NCBI GenBank assembly: GCA_023418575.1
Contig: JAEZZM010000018.1
Coordinates: forward strand, 19,897 to 83,896
DNA from: Actinomycetes bacterium
GTDB taxonomy: Bacteria; Actinomycetota; Coriobacteriia; Coriobacteriales; JAEZZM01
Reading direction: 5' to 3'
DNA length: 64,000 bases
Every line of letters starts with the position of its first letter. Position 1 is the first letter of the stretch. Below the pieces are notes generated by a model. The model had not been told where the DNA came from and searched no databases. It worked only from the letters and a program-made list of their open reading frames with translations. Shown here piece after piece: positions 25,925-34,918 of the stretch. The position numbers and the translations under genes are program-made.

Positions 25925-26869
25925 ATGGCTAAGGTCTACGATGTTATTATTTTAGGTGCAGGACCAGCAGGTTTGGCAGCTGGCCTCTATGCAGGTAGAA
26001 GCCGTCTTTCCACCTTGATTATTGAAAAAGGTCAAGATGGTGGTCAGATTGCTATTACCTCAGAAATTGAGAACTATCCTGGTCAGCTTCTTGAGGATGA
26101 GTCAGGTCCTACTCTAGTTGCTCGTATGACTAAGCAGGCTGAGCATTTTGGTGTTGAGCGTGTTGCAGATGAAATTAAGCAAGTTGAGCTTTCTGGTCCT
26201 ATCAAGAAGGTGTACACCTATGGCGGAGAGTATGAAGCCAAGGTTGTTATTTTGGCAACCGGTGCCTTCCCTCGTCCTATTGGTTGTAAAAATGAGTCAG
26301 AATTTGTAGGCAGGGGAATTTCCTTCTGCGCTACTTGTGATGCAGCTTTCTTTGAGGGCCTTGAGGTGTATGTAGTAGGCGGCGGAGACTCTGCAGTTGA
26401 AGAAGCAATGTATCTTGCTAAGTTTGCTCGCAAAGTAACCTTGATCCATCGCCGTGACGCTCTTCGTGCTGCTCAGTCTATTCAAGAGCGTGCTTTCAAG
26501 GTGGAAAACCTTCACTTTATGTGGGATACCGTTGTTGAAGAAGTAGACGGAGACCCCATGCTATGCAAGATGGTAGTTAAAAACACCAAGACCGGTGAGC
26601 TTACTACTATTGAGGCAGATGAAGAAGATGGTCTTTTTGGCCTCTTTGGTTTTGTTGGTATGCTTCCTCAAACCAAGCTTTATGAAGGCCAGATTACCTT
26701 AGATGATTACGGCTATGTATGTGCCGATGAAAACATGCATACTAATATTGAAGGTGTATTTGCAGCTGGAGATCTGCGCGTAAAGAGCCTTCGCCAGGTA
26801 GTTACCGCTGCTGCAGACGGCGCTATTGCTGCTATGCAGGCAGAACACTACCTTGCAACCCACGAGTAA
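25925..26869 (+). CDS. trxB: Thioredoxin reductase of the glycine reductase system
   Basis: 314 residues from ATG 25925 (GGGAG 6 nt upstream). It is a flavoprotein reducing thioredoxin with NAD(P)H: FAD site VIILGAGPAGLAAGLYAGRS (near residue 5), redox-active CATC (FCATCDAAFFEG, near 135), nucleotide site VYVVGGGDSAVEEA, and FAD-binding GVFAAGDLR near the end. Placed between grdB and trxA, it supplies electrons to GrdA, as in clostridial grd operons. The 137-bp spacer before it contains a short repeat and an imperfect GTGGCC/GGCCAC hairpin. Confidence 0.94.
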   Translation: MAKVYDVIILGAGPAGLAAGLYAGRSRLSTLIIEKGQDGGQIAITSEIENYPGQLLEDESGPTLVARMTKQAEHFGVERVADEIKQVELSGPIKKVYTYGGEYEAKVVILATGAFPRPIGCKNESEFVGRGISFCATCDAAFFEGLEVYVVGGGDSAVEEAMYLAKFARKVTLIHRRDALRAAQSIQERAFKVENLHFMWDTVVEEVDGDPMLCKMVVKNTKTGELTTIEADEEDGLFGLFGFVGMLPQTKLYEGQITLDDYGYVCADENMHTNIEGVFAAGDLRVKSLRQVVTAAADGAIAAMQAEHYLATHE

Positions 26870-26911
26870 TGTCTCACAGTTAAGGGACCACTACAAGTTT
26901 AAGGAGAGATG

Positions 26912-27232
26912 ATGTTAGAGCTTACTAAAGACAACTTTGAAGCAGAGGTACTTCAAGCAGAGGGCTATGTTTTGGTGGATTATTTTGGTGATGGCTGCGT
27001 ACCTTGTGCTGCACTTATGCCTCACATTCATAAGTTTGCAGAGACCTATGGCGATAAGGTAAAGTTCACCTCTTTAAATACCACTAAGGCTCGCAGACTT
27101 GCTATTTCTCAAAAGGTCTTAGGTCTTCCTGTTATTGCTATGTATCACAATGGTGAGCAAATTGAAGCTTGTGTAAAAGATGATGCTACACCAGAAAACA
27201 TTGAGGCAATGATTAAGAAGTATTACGCTTAG
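26912..27232 (+). CDS. trxA: Thioredoxin with CVPC active site
   Basis: 106 residues; ATG 26912 is preferred over the adjacent ATG 26909 because GGAG at 26903-26906 is better spaced. A typical thioredoxin fold: VLVDYFGDGCVPCAALMPHI holds the redox pair as CVPC instead of the usual CGPC. The cis-Pro is in LGLPVIAMYHNG. Grd-associated thioredoxins commonly differ in this position. It is expected to reduce the selenide-sulfide of GrdA, using electrons from the adjacent TrxB. Confidence 0.93.
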   Translation: MLELTKDNFEAEVLQAEGYVLVDYFGDGCVPCAALMPHIHKFAETYGDKVKFTSLNTTKARRLAISQKVLGLPVIAMYHNGEQIEACVKDDATPENIEAMIKKYYA

Positions 27233-27282
27233 TACCTTATCAAGCTTTATATTTTTTGGAATTTTCACTTTTAGGTATGGCT

Positions 27283-27304
27283 GGGCGATAAGAACTTATC
27301 GCCC
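27283..27304 (+). other. Strong hairpin between trxA and grdA
   Basis: Perfect inverted repeat GGGCGATAAG (27283-27292) and CTTATCGCCC (27295-27304), extended by GGTAT/ATACC with a bulge. There is no U-run after it, so it may be a processing or stability element that sets a high grdA level rather than a plain terminator. Confidence 0.6.
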
Positions 27305-27360
27305 ATACCAAGAGTGTTAATTTAAGTAATGTAAATTCGTTCTAAAGAAGGGGGTGTGAG

Positions 27361-27837
27361 ATGAGCATTCTGGAAGGAAAGAAAGTAATCGCTATTGGCG
27401 ATCGCGATGGCGTACCTGGTCCTGCAATTCAGGCCTGTGTTGAGACAGCTGGTGCAGAGGTAGTCTTCGCAGCTACAGAGTGCTTCGTCTGAACCGCTGC
27501 AGGTGCAATGGACCTGGAAAACCAAAAGCGCGTTAAGGAACTCGCTGAGCAATTAGGCGCAGAGAACCTTGTCGTTCTTGTTGGTACAGCTGATGGTGAG
27601 GGCGCTGGTTTAACTGCTGAAACAGTAACCAACGGTGATCCAACTTTTGCTGGTCCATTGACGGGAGTCCAGTTAGGACTTACGGTATTCCACGTATGCG
27701 AGCCTGAAGTAAAGGCTGAGTACGATGCAGATGTTTATGACGAGCAATGCGGCATGATGGAAATGGTTCTTGACTTGGATGAAATCCAGGGCGAGATGCA
27801 ACCCATTCGTGAGCAGTACTGCAAGTATCTTGGCTAA
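27361..27837 (+). CDS. grdA: Selenoprotein A of glycine reductase (Sec at TGA 27490)
   Basis: 158 residues when the TGA at 27490-27492 (codon 44) is read as Sec. The ATG follows GAAGGGGGTG. The N-terminus [20 protein letters not shown] and the redox motif CFVU (CxxU) followed by [17 protein letters not shown] are exact GrdA features, and the length equals the family norm. In the family GrdA carries the carboxymethyl-selenoether from component B to component C and is re-reduced by thioredoxin. Ab initio callers see only the part after 27508. It ends the cluster, followed by a strong terminator; grdC and grdD are not adjacent. Confidence 0.96.
27490..27511 (+). promoter_or_regulatory. UGA-Sec codon and bSECIS hairpin of grdA
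   Basis: After the TGA, CCGCTGC (27494-27500) pairs with GCAATGG (27505-27511) with one wobble and one mismatch. The loop AGGT contains the GGU usually seen in bacterial SECIS loops. Confidence 0.6.
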
Positions 27838-27869
27838 TACTTAGCTTTAGAATTCATACTTGTATGCCT

Positions 27870-27904
27870 TGAGGCAGGGGATAAAATCCTCTGCCTCATT
27901 TTTT
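27870..27904 (+). terminator. Rho-independent terminator of the grd cluster
   Basis: 13-bp stem (27870-27882 with 27886-27898, one G-U pair), AAA loop, then TTTTTTG. Confidence 0.9.
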
Positions 27905-27944
27905 GTGACTTGCATCACATTTTTGGGGTATACTTCAAAATTAT

Positions 27945-27982
27945 AGAGAGGGCAGATGACCATAGGTCTAGGCTCTCTTTTT
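27945..27982 (+). terminator. Second hairpin with U-run, leader of the permease gene
   Basis: AGAGAG (27945-27950) pairs with CTCTCT (27973-27978), enclosing a GACC/GGTC hairpin, followed by TTTTT. It is only 40 bp after the grdA terminator and 67 bp before the permease, so it may be a leader attenuator. No ligand-binding fold recognised. Confidence 0.5.
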
Positions 27983-28048
27983 ATATGTTCTTTAAGGGCT
28001 TATAGGCCACTTTAAGCCTTATCTTGAGCCATTATTGTGGAGGTGTAT

Positions 28049-29545
28049 ATGGCGTATCAGATAAAACGAGGAGATTGTATTGATCTAAGCCCAGAGGGCT
28101 TAAAGCTAATTGAGCAATATCCCAATATGCTACATGAGCATACTGCTCAAATCCCCTCATCAAAGCGTGATTGGAAGTTTATAAATATTTTCAACCTGTG
28201 GGTTGGAATGATAGTTTCAATTGCGGTCTATCAGGTAACCTCAGGCCTTATTGTTAGCGGTATGACTTGGTATCAGGCCTTGTTTACCATTGTTTTGGGA
28301 CATACCCTGGTAATGATCTTTGCTATAGTTTTTGGCCATTTTGGTACTAAATATGGACTTAATTACCCCATGCTCTCACGCATAGTTTTTGGAACGCGGG
28401 GAGTAATCATTCCCTCTATAGTCAGAGGTCTTTTGGGTTGTTTTTGGTTTGGCGTACAAACATGGATAGGTGGTCAGGCACTGAATGCTATTATGGGCGT
28501 GCTTATACCATCGTGGTCGGCGCTGGGCTTTACGGGACTTTTTATTTCCTTTTTGATTTTTTGGCTTCTTAATGTCATCATTGCTGCTTCTGGAGGCAAA
28601 GGCGTAAAAATTTTGGAGAATATAGCAGCCCCTATGTTAGTGGTCTTAAGTTTTATTGTTATTTTATGGGGTCTGAATTTGGCAGGCTGGAATTTGAGCG
28701 CTTTATTAAGTGTTCCGGTTTTGCAAGCCAAAGCCGATGCTGATTTCTGGACCATCTTTTGGCCTGCTCTTTCTTCTATGATTGCCTTTGATGGAACCAT
28801 AGCCCTTTCCATGGCTGACTTTACGCGCTATAGCCAAGATCAAAAAGGTCAGACCTTAGGCCAGATAATTTCTGCCCCTATCATGACCTTATTTATTGCC
28901 TTTGTTGGTATCTGCGGTACGGCAGGAGCCTTCCTTGCTTTTGGAAAAGAAATCTGGGAACCCTCCATTATTGTTGCTCAATTTAGCAATCCTCTAGTGG
29001 TAATTTTGTTTTCAATTTTTATTATTGGTGCTGTTCTTACCACTAATGTGGCAGCAAACCTTGTGCCACCAACTAATATCATTGCAAGTCTTTCTAAGAA
29101 TAAGATTAGCTATAAGTGGGCAGCTATTATTGCGGCTGTCTTAGCGCTTTTGGCTCAGCCTTGGAATGCACTTTCATCTGCTTATACCTTGGTTTATACC
29201 GTTTGTGGAGCTTTAGGAGCGCTACTTGGTCCCATCTCTGGTATTTATTTTGTGGCCTATCTCTTTGAGCATAAAACCAAGTTTTTCTTGCCAGATGTCT
29301 TCAGATCTGATGCAGGTGGTCGCTATTTTTACAAGGCAGGCTGGAATATTGAAGCTTGTGTAGCCTTTTTCCTCACTCTTCTTGTTGTCTATAGCGGTAT
29401 GTTCTTCGAGCCATTAAAATTTATGTATGATAACAGCTTTGTATTAGGTGCGCTCTTATCGGCTATTTTATATGCAGTAGCTCTGTTAATTAGCGGCCGA
29501 TTCAAGCACTTTGCTCAGCTTGCTCAAAAAGATGAGCTTGAATAA
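28049..29545 (+). CDS. NCS1 family nucleobase/allantoin/hydantoin permease
   Basis: 499 residues from ATG 28049, with GGAGGTG 5 nt before it. About 12 transmembrane helices. NCS1 features are the N-terminal NLWVGMIVSIAVYQV, then YGLNYPMLSRIVFGTRG, and FDGTIALSMADFTRYSQDQ. Members carry cytosine, allantoin, hydantoins or other pyrimidine-like compounds with sodium or protons. The next gene is a dihydropyrimidinase/hydantoinase, so the substrate is probably a dihydropyrimidine, hydantoin or allantoin (inference). Confidence 0.88.
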   Translation: MAYQIKRGDCIDLSPEGLKLIEQYPNMLHEHTAQIPSSKRDWKFINIFNLWVGMIVSIAVYQVTSGLIVSGMTWYQALFTIVLGHTLVMIFAIVFGHFGTKYGLNYPMLSRIVFGTRGVIIPSIVRGLLGCFWFGVQTWIGGQALNAIMGVLIPSWSALGFTGLFISFLIFWLLNVIIAASGGKGVKILENIAAPMLVVLSFIVILWGLNLAGWNLSALLSVPVLQAKADADFWTIFWPALSSMIAFDGTIALSMADFTRYSQDQKGQTLGQIISAPIMTLFIAFVGICGTAGAFLAFGKEIWEPSIIVAQFSNPLVVILFSIFIIGAVLTTNVAANLVPPTNIIASLSKNKISYKWAAIIAAVLALLAQPWNALSSAYTLVYTVCGALGALLGPISGIYFVAYLFEHKTKFFLPDVFRSDAGGRYFYKAGWNIEACVAFFLTLLVVYSGMFFEPLKFMYDNSFVLGALLSAILYAVALLISGRFKHFAQLAQKDELE

Positions 29546-29610
29546 TACTTGGGTAAAAGATCTTTGGTATCTTAACTTAAGCTGCGGCTAAGAAATTTTG
29601 AGAGGATACG

Positions 29611-31020
29611 ATGCAAAAGATAGATGTTTTGATTAAGGGTGGACAAATTGTTGATGCCAGCCATGTTTATGAGGCAGACATCGCCATAGCAGGTGAGCAG
29701 ATTGCTGCTATAGGTCATAATTTGGAAGAGCGCTTTAGTCCAGAGTCCTTTGATGAGGTAGAGCTTATAGATGCTACTGGCAAGATCATCACTCCTGGTT
29801 TTGTTGATGCGCATACCCATATGGATTTAGATGTTGGTTTTACCCGTGCTTGCGATGATTGGTATACCGGAACGCGGGCTGCGCTCGCTGGTGGAACTAC
29901 TACAGTCTGTGATCACATGGCCTTTGGTAAGCCAGGTTGCAGCCTGATGTCTCGCGTTGCTGATTATCATAAATTGGCTGACGATAAAACCTTGTGTGAC
30001 TATAAGCTCCACGGTGTTATCGCCCAGGTTACTGACGATATTCTTGAAGAGATGAAAGAGCTTAAAGACCACGGACTCTCATCTACCAAGATTTATATGA
30101 CCTACAATGATCGCGTGGAAGATGAGGCAGCGCTTAAGGTGTTGCGCCGTGCAAAAGAGCTGGGAATGATAGTCTGCGTACACTGTGAAAACCACGCCAT
30201 GGTTGAGACGCTTCGTCAAGAGTATGCTGAGGCGGGCTGCACCAGCGCTAAATATCATCCGCTTTCTCGTCCGGTTCAAGCTGAGGCAGAAGCAGTAGAT
30301 AGAATTTTGCGCCTTGCTTCGCTTGCAGGGGATGCGCCTATTTATATTGTGCACCTTACTACTAAAGATGGCTTAGAGGTTATTAAAGAGGCGCGCAGGC
30401 GCGGACAAAAGAATATTTTTGCTGAAACCTGCTCACAGTATCTCACCTTAACTGATGAGGTATATGAGAGAGAAGATGGCCTAAAATTTGTTATGAGCCC
30501 TCCTTTGAGAAAGCAAGAGGATGTTTTGGCCTTATGGGAAGGCGTGGCTAAGGGTGATATTCAGGTAGTTGCCACAGATCATTGCCCCTTTAGCTATGGC
30601 GATCAAAAACAGCGTGGTAAGGATGATTTTAGAATGGCACCCAATGGCGCTCCTGGCGTAGAAGAGCGTGTATTGGTAACTGCTCGAGGTATTCAATTTG
30701 GTGTAATTGATTGGCCAAAACTCGTTGAAGTATGTGCTACCAACCCTGCACGCATTTTTGGCCTTGCTCCTAAGAAAGGCTATTTGCAAGCGGGATCAGA
30801 TGCCGATCTTGTTATCTTTAATGGAGATGCTCATACCCTTAGTATTAAGGATATGAAGGGTGCTTGCGATTATAGCTGCTATGAGGGAATTGAGGTTCCT
30901 TTCAATATTGAGCAGGTATGGTTACGTGGTGCCTGTGTTCTAAGAGATGGAAAACTCAACGAAGTAAAGGGCTTTGGGCGCTTTGTACCAACAGGCCCAA
31001 GTCCTATGATCCAGGCTTAG
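29611..31020 (+). CDS. hydA: Dihydropyrimidinase/hydantoinase
   Basis: 469 residues. A cyclic amidohydrolase that opens dihydropyrimidine or hydantoin rings to N-carbamoyl amino acids. All metal ligands are visible: DAHTHMD (His68, His70), the Lys for carboxylation in STKIYMTYN (Lys160), VHCENH (His191), IVHLTT (His about 247) and the Asp in ATDHCPF. The length is normal for the D-hydantoinase group. It follows the NCS1 permease by 65 bp in one unit, and lies just after the glycine reductase genes. No N-carbamoyl amino acid hydrolase is seen here. Confidence 0.9.
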   Translation: MQKIDVLIKGGQIVDASHVYEADIAIAGEQIAAIGHNLEERFSPESFDEVELIDATGKIITPGFVDAHTHMDLDVGFTRACDDWYTGTRAALAGGTTTVCDHMAFGKPGCSLMSRVADYHKLADDKTLCDYKLHGVIAQVTDDILEEMKELKDHGLSSTKIYMTYNDRVEDEAALKVLRRAKELGMIVCVHCENHAMVETLRQEYAEAGCTSAKYHPLSRPVQAEAEAVDRILRLASLAGDAPIYIVHLTTKDGLEVIKEARRRGQKNIFAETCSQYLTLTDEVYEREDGLKFVMSPPLRKQEDVLALWEGVAKGDIQVVATDHCPFSYGDQKQRGKDDFRMAPNGAPGVEERVLVTARGIQFGVIDWPKLVEVCATNPARIFGLAPKKGYLQAGSDADLVIFNGDAHTLSIKDMKGACDYSCYEGIEVPFNIEQVWLRGACVLRDGKLNEVKGFGRFVPTGPSPMIQA

Positions 31021-31103
31021 TGATTAAGCCAGAGGCCTAAGGCTTGATATGTTAAAAGCTTTAAGCTCTTCAAGCGTCTGAGCGCTTATAAGAGAGGCTT
31101 TAT

Positions 31104-31145
31104 ACTATCCCAGCTTATCAATATAAGCTGGGATAGTTTGCTTTT
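31104..31145 (+). terminator. Strong terminator after hydA
   Basis: Perfect 15-bp stem (31104-31118 with 31123-31137), loop CAAT, followed by TTGCTTTT. It separates the convergent hydA and adhesin genes. Confidence 0.85.
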
Positions 31146-31156
31146 AAGGCTTTGCT

Positions 31157-34100
31157 TTACTGAGGCTTCTTTTTATCACTATAATTCAAAGTTATGCCCG
31201 CTAGGAGACTTGCCAGCCCAAGAAAGCCTAGTATGCTTATGCAGGCGATAAGGGCTTTGCGAGTATCCGATGTTTTAGGCAGGACTGGCTTGGGTTTTTC
31301 CTCCTTTGGCTCTTCAGGTTTGTTTTCAAAACGTAGTTCTTGAAGCTGAGCGCTTTCATTAAGATCAAAGATCATATCCTCAGCTTTGATATATCCTTTT
31401 GGGCTTGAGAGTTCTTTTATTCTATAGCGCCCAAAGGGGAGCTTTTCAAAGTATTGCGCTTCAGTTTGTGAAGTCCATCGTTTAATCTCCTTGCCGCTAT
31501 CCTCATGTATGAGAACTAATTCAGCTCCAGCAAGCCCTTTTTTAGTCTGAGCATCGATCTTTTGTATCTTAAGCTTGCTGTAATCATCACGCATTTCAAC
31601 TTTCTGCACTTCATTGCTGGGCAGTACATCAAAGTTTATGGCCTCAGTTATGCAATATCCTTCTGGAGCTTGCCTCTCCACTAAGGTATAGCTTCCGGCA
31701 GGAAGATTTTTAATTATATGGGCTTCATTTCCAGATACCCACTCCTCAATGAGCTTTTCGCCTTGATAGAGAGCAAGTTTTGCTCCAGGAAGCTCTTCAG
31801 ATCCTGTGATTGATTTTTTAGAAAACGATACCTGTGTTTTAGGCAGGTTACTGCGTTCACAAGAGATAAGCCCTAAAGCAGAGCTCTTTACGGCTGGCTT
31901 GCTTAAGTCCTCATCTAGCTCAATTAATTCTCCTTTGGGATTCACAAGATAGTAATTGCGGCTTTCAGTATCAATTAAGTAGCCATCAGGTGCTCTATGT
32001 TCAGTTAATTTATATAGGTAGCCTGGTTTAAGGCCTTGGGCATAAGCAGCACCAGCATCATCGGTGCACAAGATCAGCCTCATACTTTCGTCCTCATGTT
32101 CTAGGGCCTTTGAGATTTCTTCTGCGTCTAATGTGCTTAGACCATTTGTACTGCTGCTGTCAGCAGCTGTAGAAAAGTAGGCGCTTATTGCAAGCGGTTC
32201 ATTTTCACTAGTTTTATCCTTATGGCCTTCTTCATTATTAGGCTTTGTAGTGGGCGTTGCAGCAGGCTTTGCAGAAGAACTAGCATACTCTCTTTCCTGC
32301 TCTGCTTTGGGCCTTACAAGACTTCGAGCTTTTCGGCTGCTGGTGCTGGTAACTTTCTTAACTCCCTTTGTAGCTACTACCTTATTGATAGGAAGGGGAT
32401 AGGCTTGCAATAAAAACTCAGTATCCTTAAGAGGTATGCTACTGAGCCTATCTCGTTTCACTACGATAAGGTTGTTTTCGGTATTTCCTATCTTTAGATT
32501 TTTGATTACGGTATTGCCTTGGGCTTCCTCTGGGCTCAAATACAATTCATGCACTGTGGGATCTAAAAGATAGCCTTGTGGTGCTAAGCTTTCTTTAAGA
32601 TAATATGCGCCCATATATAACAGAGAGCTTGCAGCCATACCTTGCTCATCTGTACGTATGTGCTCAATAAGACTGTCTTTTTTGTATATGAGCTTGTTTT
32701 GAGGGCTGTATATATCTTGAGCTGCAAAAATTGAGAATTCAGCTCCCGATAAAGCTTGCCCAGTTTTAGTATCTTCTTTATAAACTTGAATCTTTCCTTT
32801 TAGTTCTTTATCACTGCAGCTATAGCTCACGCTTCTTTGTGCCTTATCTGAGTAATCCTTACCGGCTTCTAGTTTTATCTCAATCTCATGAAACTCAGGG
32901 TCAAGGGCGTAAAAACGCGGTGCCTTGCTCTCTTTAACATAATAGATTCCAGGGCTTAGCTTATGGGGGAATACTATAGTACCGTCTTTGCTATAGAAAT
33001 CTTCTTGTAGCACGCCATTGTCATCTTTCCAGCTTAAAAGACGCTTGTCCTTATCGTAAAGTCGATAAGCTGCTGTTCCCAAGATCTTGTTACCTTGCTC
33101 GTCAAGTTTAAGAAGCTCAATATGAAAGCTCAGATCATAATTGAGTGCCTCAAACTTGAGTAATTGAGGGTTTTTAAAGCTTTCTTCGTTTATCTCAAAG
33201 TTTTTATGAAAGAGACGGCTATCATCCCAAAGGATAGCTTCTTGAGCAAGCTTAGCCTTAAGTTCATCTGATTTAAGCTCTTTAATTTGATATGAACCAT
33301 ATGGTAGAGATGAACTTTGTGCAATACCTTGCTCATTTGTCTTTATACGCTCAATAAGTTTTCTATCTAAGCTAGATATTTCAAATTCAATGCCAGCAAG
33401 CTTTTTGTAGTATGTCTTTGCATCTCCTTGTTGGTGGTACTCCAAGTTCTTAGTGATGCGTATGGGGGCTTTTATCACTTGGTTTTTTACGATAAGATCC
33501 TGGCCTTTTAAGACCTGTGTAGTATTTTTAGGAGCCAGTTCAACTTTGTAAAGAGCTGCTTCATCATTTAAAAGATAACCTTCTGGAGCTTTATCTTCCC
33601 AAATAGCAATATATCCTGGTGCCAGGCCCTGTTGCTTCTGCTTGGTATCAAAGCTATCTTTATCAAGCCAAGCTCTTCCTTGCTCATTGGTCTTCAAGGT
33701 CCAGGAGGGGAGATCTGCCGCTCTAATTTTTTGTAAATTAGCTTCATTAAGAATAAGCTTTTCAGAATTGGATGGGAGTTGCTGATCTTGGATGAGTTCT
33801 TGCGCCTGTTCATCTGTTAGATTAAGCACGATAAACTCAGCATCCTTAAGACTAGCCTTACCCTGAGCAATGCCTGCTGTTTCTAGATCCTCTTTTTTAA
33901 TTGATAAAGCTCCCCGAGGTGGCTTTTTGGGAGTATCCAAAGGCTCTGTTGACTTAATGATTTTAAGCTCTTCATCAAGTTCAATCTCATAGATTTGTTC
34001 ATCTAAAGCAAAGCCTTTTGAGGGACGTTTCTCTTGTATCTTATATCGTTTTTGCAATGGTAAATCAGTAAAAAGAGCAATACCTTGCTTATCGGTTTTA

Positions 34101-34918
34101 GCTTCACGTTTAAAGCTAGCATGCTCTTTAGTCTCTTCTGCCGGCCAGAGCTCATATACTGCTCCCTCTAATGAATATTCATCACTTAATTCAGAGGTAT
34201 ACTCAGGATCAGCACTTTGTTTTTGTAGTTTAATGTTCCCCTTAGCTTCATACGACCATATACCAACAAGATCTTGTACTGAGGAGCTCCCTTCAACTAG
34301 GCCAAAAACGCAATTCTCTAAATCTGGGTTTAGCTTGGAAATTTCATCAGCAATAGTCCCTAAACTCCCTGTATAGACAATGTGGCGCTCAAAATTTTCT
34401 CTGTCTGCAGGACGCACCCCTTTACCAAAGCTTCCCGTAATCAAATGAGAGATGATTTCATGAGCGTAAACCCGCGCGCGATTACCGGGAATTTGCAGGG
34501 AGCGATGATCTTCATTTACTGAAAACTCAAATCTTGATTCCCAAAGATCTTTATGTTTTTCATAACCCGGTCCTCCTGGCGCATAGTAAAGAACTTTCTT
34601 AATAAGCCAGGCCTTTGTGCTGCCATATCTATTCTCTAAGGCATCGCTGTGAGTTTGTACTGTTACCCTTCCAGATTGCGGAGTATTTTTTGCGCCCTGT
34701 GCACAGTAAAAAGCACGTCCATCTATATCAAAATTAGTAGTAGAGTAGGCCGAGTATCTAATCCATGAGTAGGGGTTTTGTCGATTGGTGTCATAGCTTA
34801 AGTTAGCCGCCTGAGCACTACCTTTTTGTAAAAAGAGTCCGATAAGTAAGAGACTACTCATCAGCAAGGCTACAGCCATGGCTGCATAAGCCTTTTTGTT
34901 AGTTTGAGAGTATCTCAT
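31157..34918 (-). CDS. LPxTG-anchored thioester/SpaA-type surface adhesin
   Basis: 1253 residues. A signal peptide (residues 10-37) leads to a thioester-type domain: SWIRYSAYST, then DGRAFYCAQGAKNTP, where the Cys and a later Gln could form the thioester used for covalent host attachment. Then come many SpaA/Cna-B-like domains, each ending in a KE.KAP/RAPEGY-type motif (PSKGFALDEQIYEIEL, APQGYLLDPTVHELYL, APDGYLIDTESRNYYL, APEGYCITEAINFDVL, SPKGYIKAEDMIFDL). These probably carry intramolecular isopeptide bonds. A Ser/Thr/Pro-rich linker interrupts them near 865-915. The C-terminus has a sortase signal LPKTS (about 1213), a hydrophobic helix and the tail KKKPQ. No sortase gene is in the window. 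The start lacks a well-placed Shine-Dalgarno. Confidence 0.88.
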   Translation of the reverse strand: MRYSQTNKKAYAAMAVALLMSSLLLIGLFLQKGSAQAANLSYDTNRQNPYSWIRYSAYSTTNFDIDGRAFYCAQGAKNTPQSGRVTVQTHSDALENRYGSTKAWLIKKVLYYAPGGPGYEKHKDLWESRFEFSVNEDHRSLQIPGNRARVYAHEIISHLITGSFGKGVRPADRENFERHIVYTGSLGTIADEISKLNPDLENCVFGLVEGSSSVQDLVGIWSYEAKGNIKLQKQSADPEYTSELSDEYSLEGAVYELWPAEETKEHASFKREAKTDKQGIALFTDLPLQKRYKIQEKRPSKGFALDEQIYEIELDEELKIIKSTEPLDTPKKPPRGALSIKKEDLETAGIAQGKASLKDAEFIVLNLTDEQAQELIQDQQLPSNSEKLILNEANLQKIRAADLPSWTLKTNEQGRAWLDKDSFDTKQKQQGLAPGYIAIWEDKAPEGYLLNDEAALYKVELAPKNTTQVLKGQDLIVKNQVIKAPIRITKNLEYHQQGDAKTYYKKLAGIEFEISSLDRKLIERIKTNEQGIAQSSSLPYGSYQIKELKSDELKAKLAQEAILWDDSRLFHKNFEINEESFKNPQLLKFEALNYDLSFHIELLKLDEQGNKILGTAAYRLYDKDKRLLSWKDDNGVLQEDFYSKDGTIVFPHKLSPGIYYVKESKAPRFYALDPEFHEIEIKLEAGKDYSDKAQRSVSYSCSDKELKGKIQVYKEDTKTGQALSGAEFSIFAAQDIYSPQNKLIYKKDSLIEHIRTDEQGMAASSLLYMGAYYLKESLAPQGYLLDPTVHELYLSPEEAQGNTVIKNLKIGNTENNLIVVKRDRLSSIPLKDTEFLLQAYPLPINKVVATKGVKKVTSTSSRKARSLVRPKAEQEREYASSSAKPAATPTTKPNNEEGHKDKTSENEPLAISAYFSTAADSSSTNGLSTLDAEEISKALEHEDESMRLILCTDDAGAAYAQGLKPGYLYKLTEHRAPDGYLIDTESRNYYLVNPKGELIELDEDLSKPAVKSSALGLISCERSNLPKTQVSFSKKSITGSEELPGAKLALYQGEKLIEEWVSGNEAHIIKNLPAGSYTLVERQAPEGYCITEAINFDVLPSNEVQKVEMRDDYSKLKIQKIDAQTKKGLAGAELVLIHEDSGKEIKRWTSQTEAQYFEKLPFGRYRIKELSSPKGYIKAEDMIFDLNESAQLQELRFENKPEEPKEEKPKPVLPKTSDTRKALIACISILGFLGLASLLAGITLNYSDKKKPQ

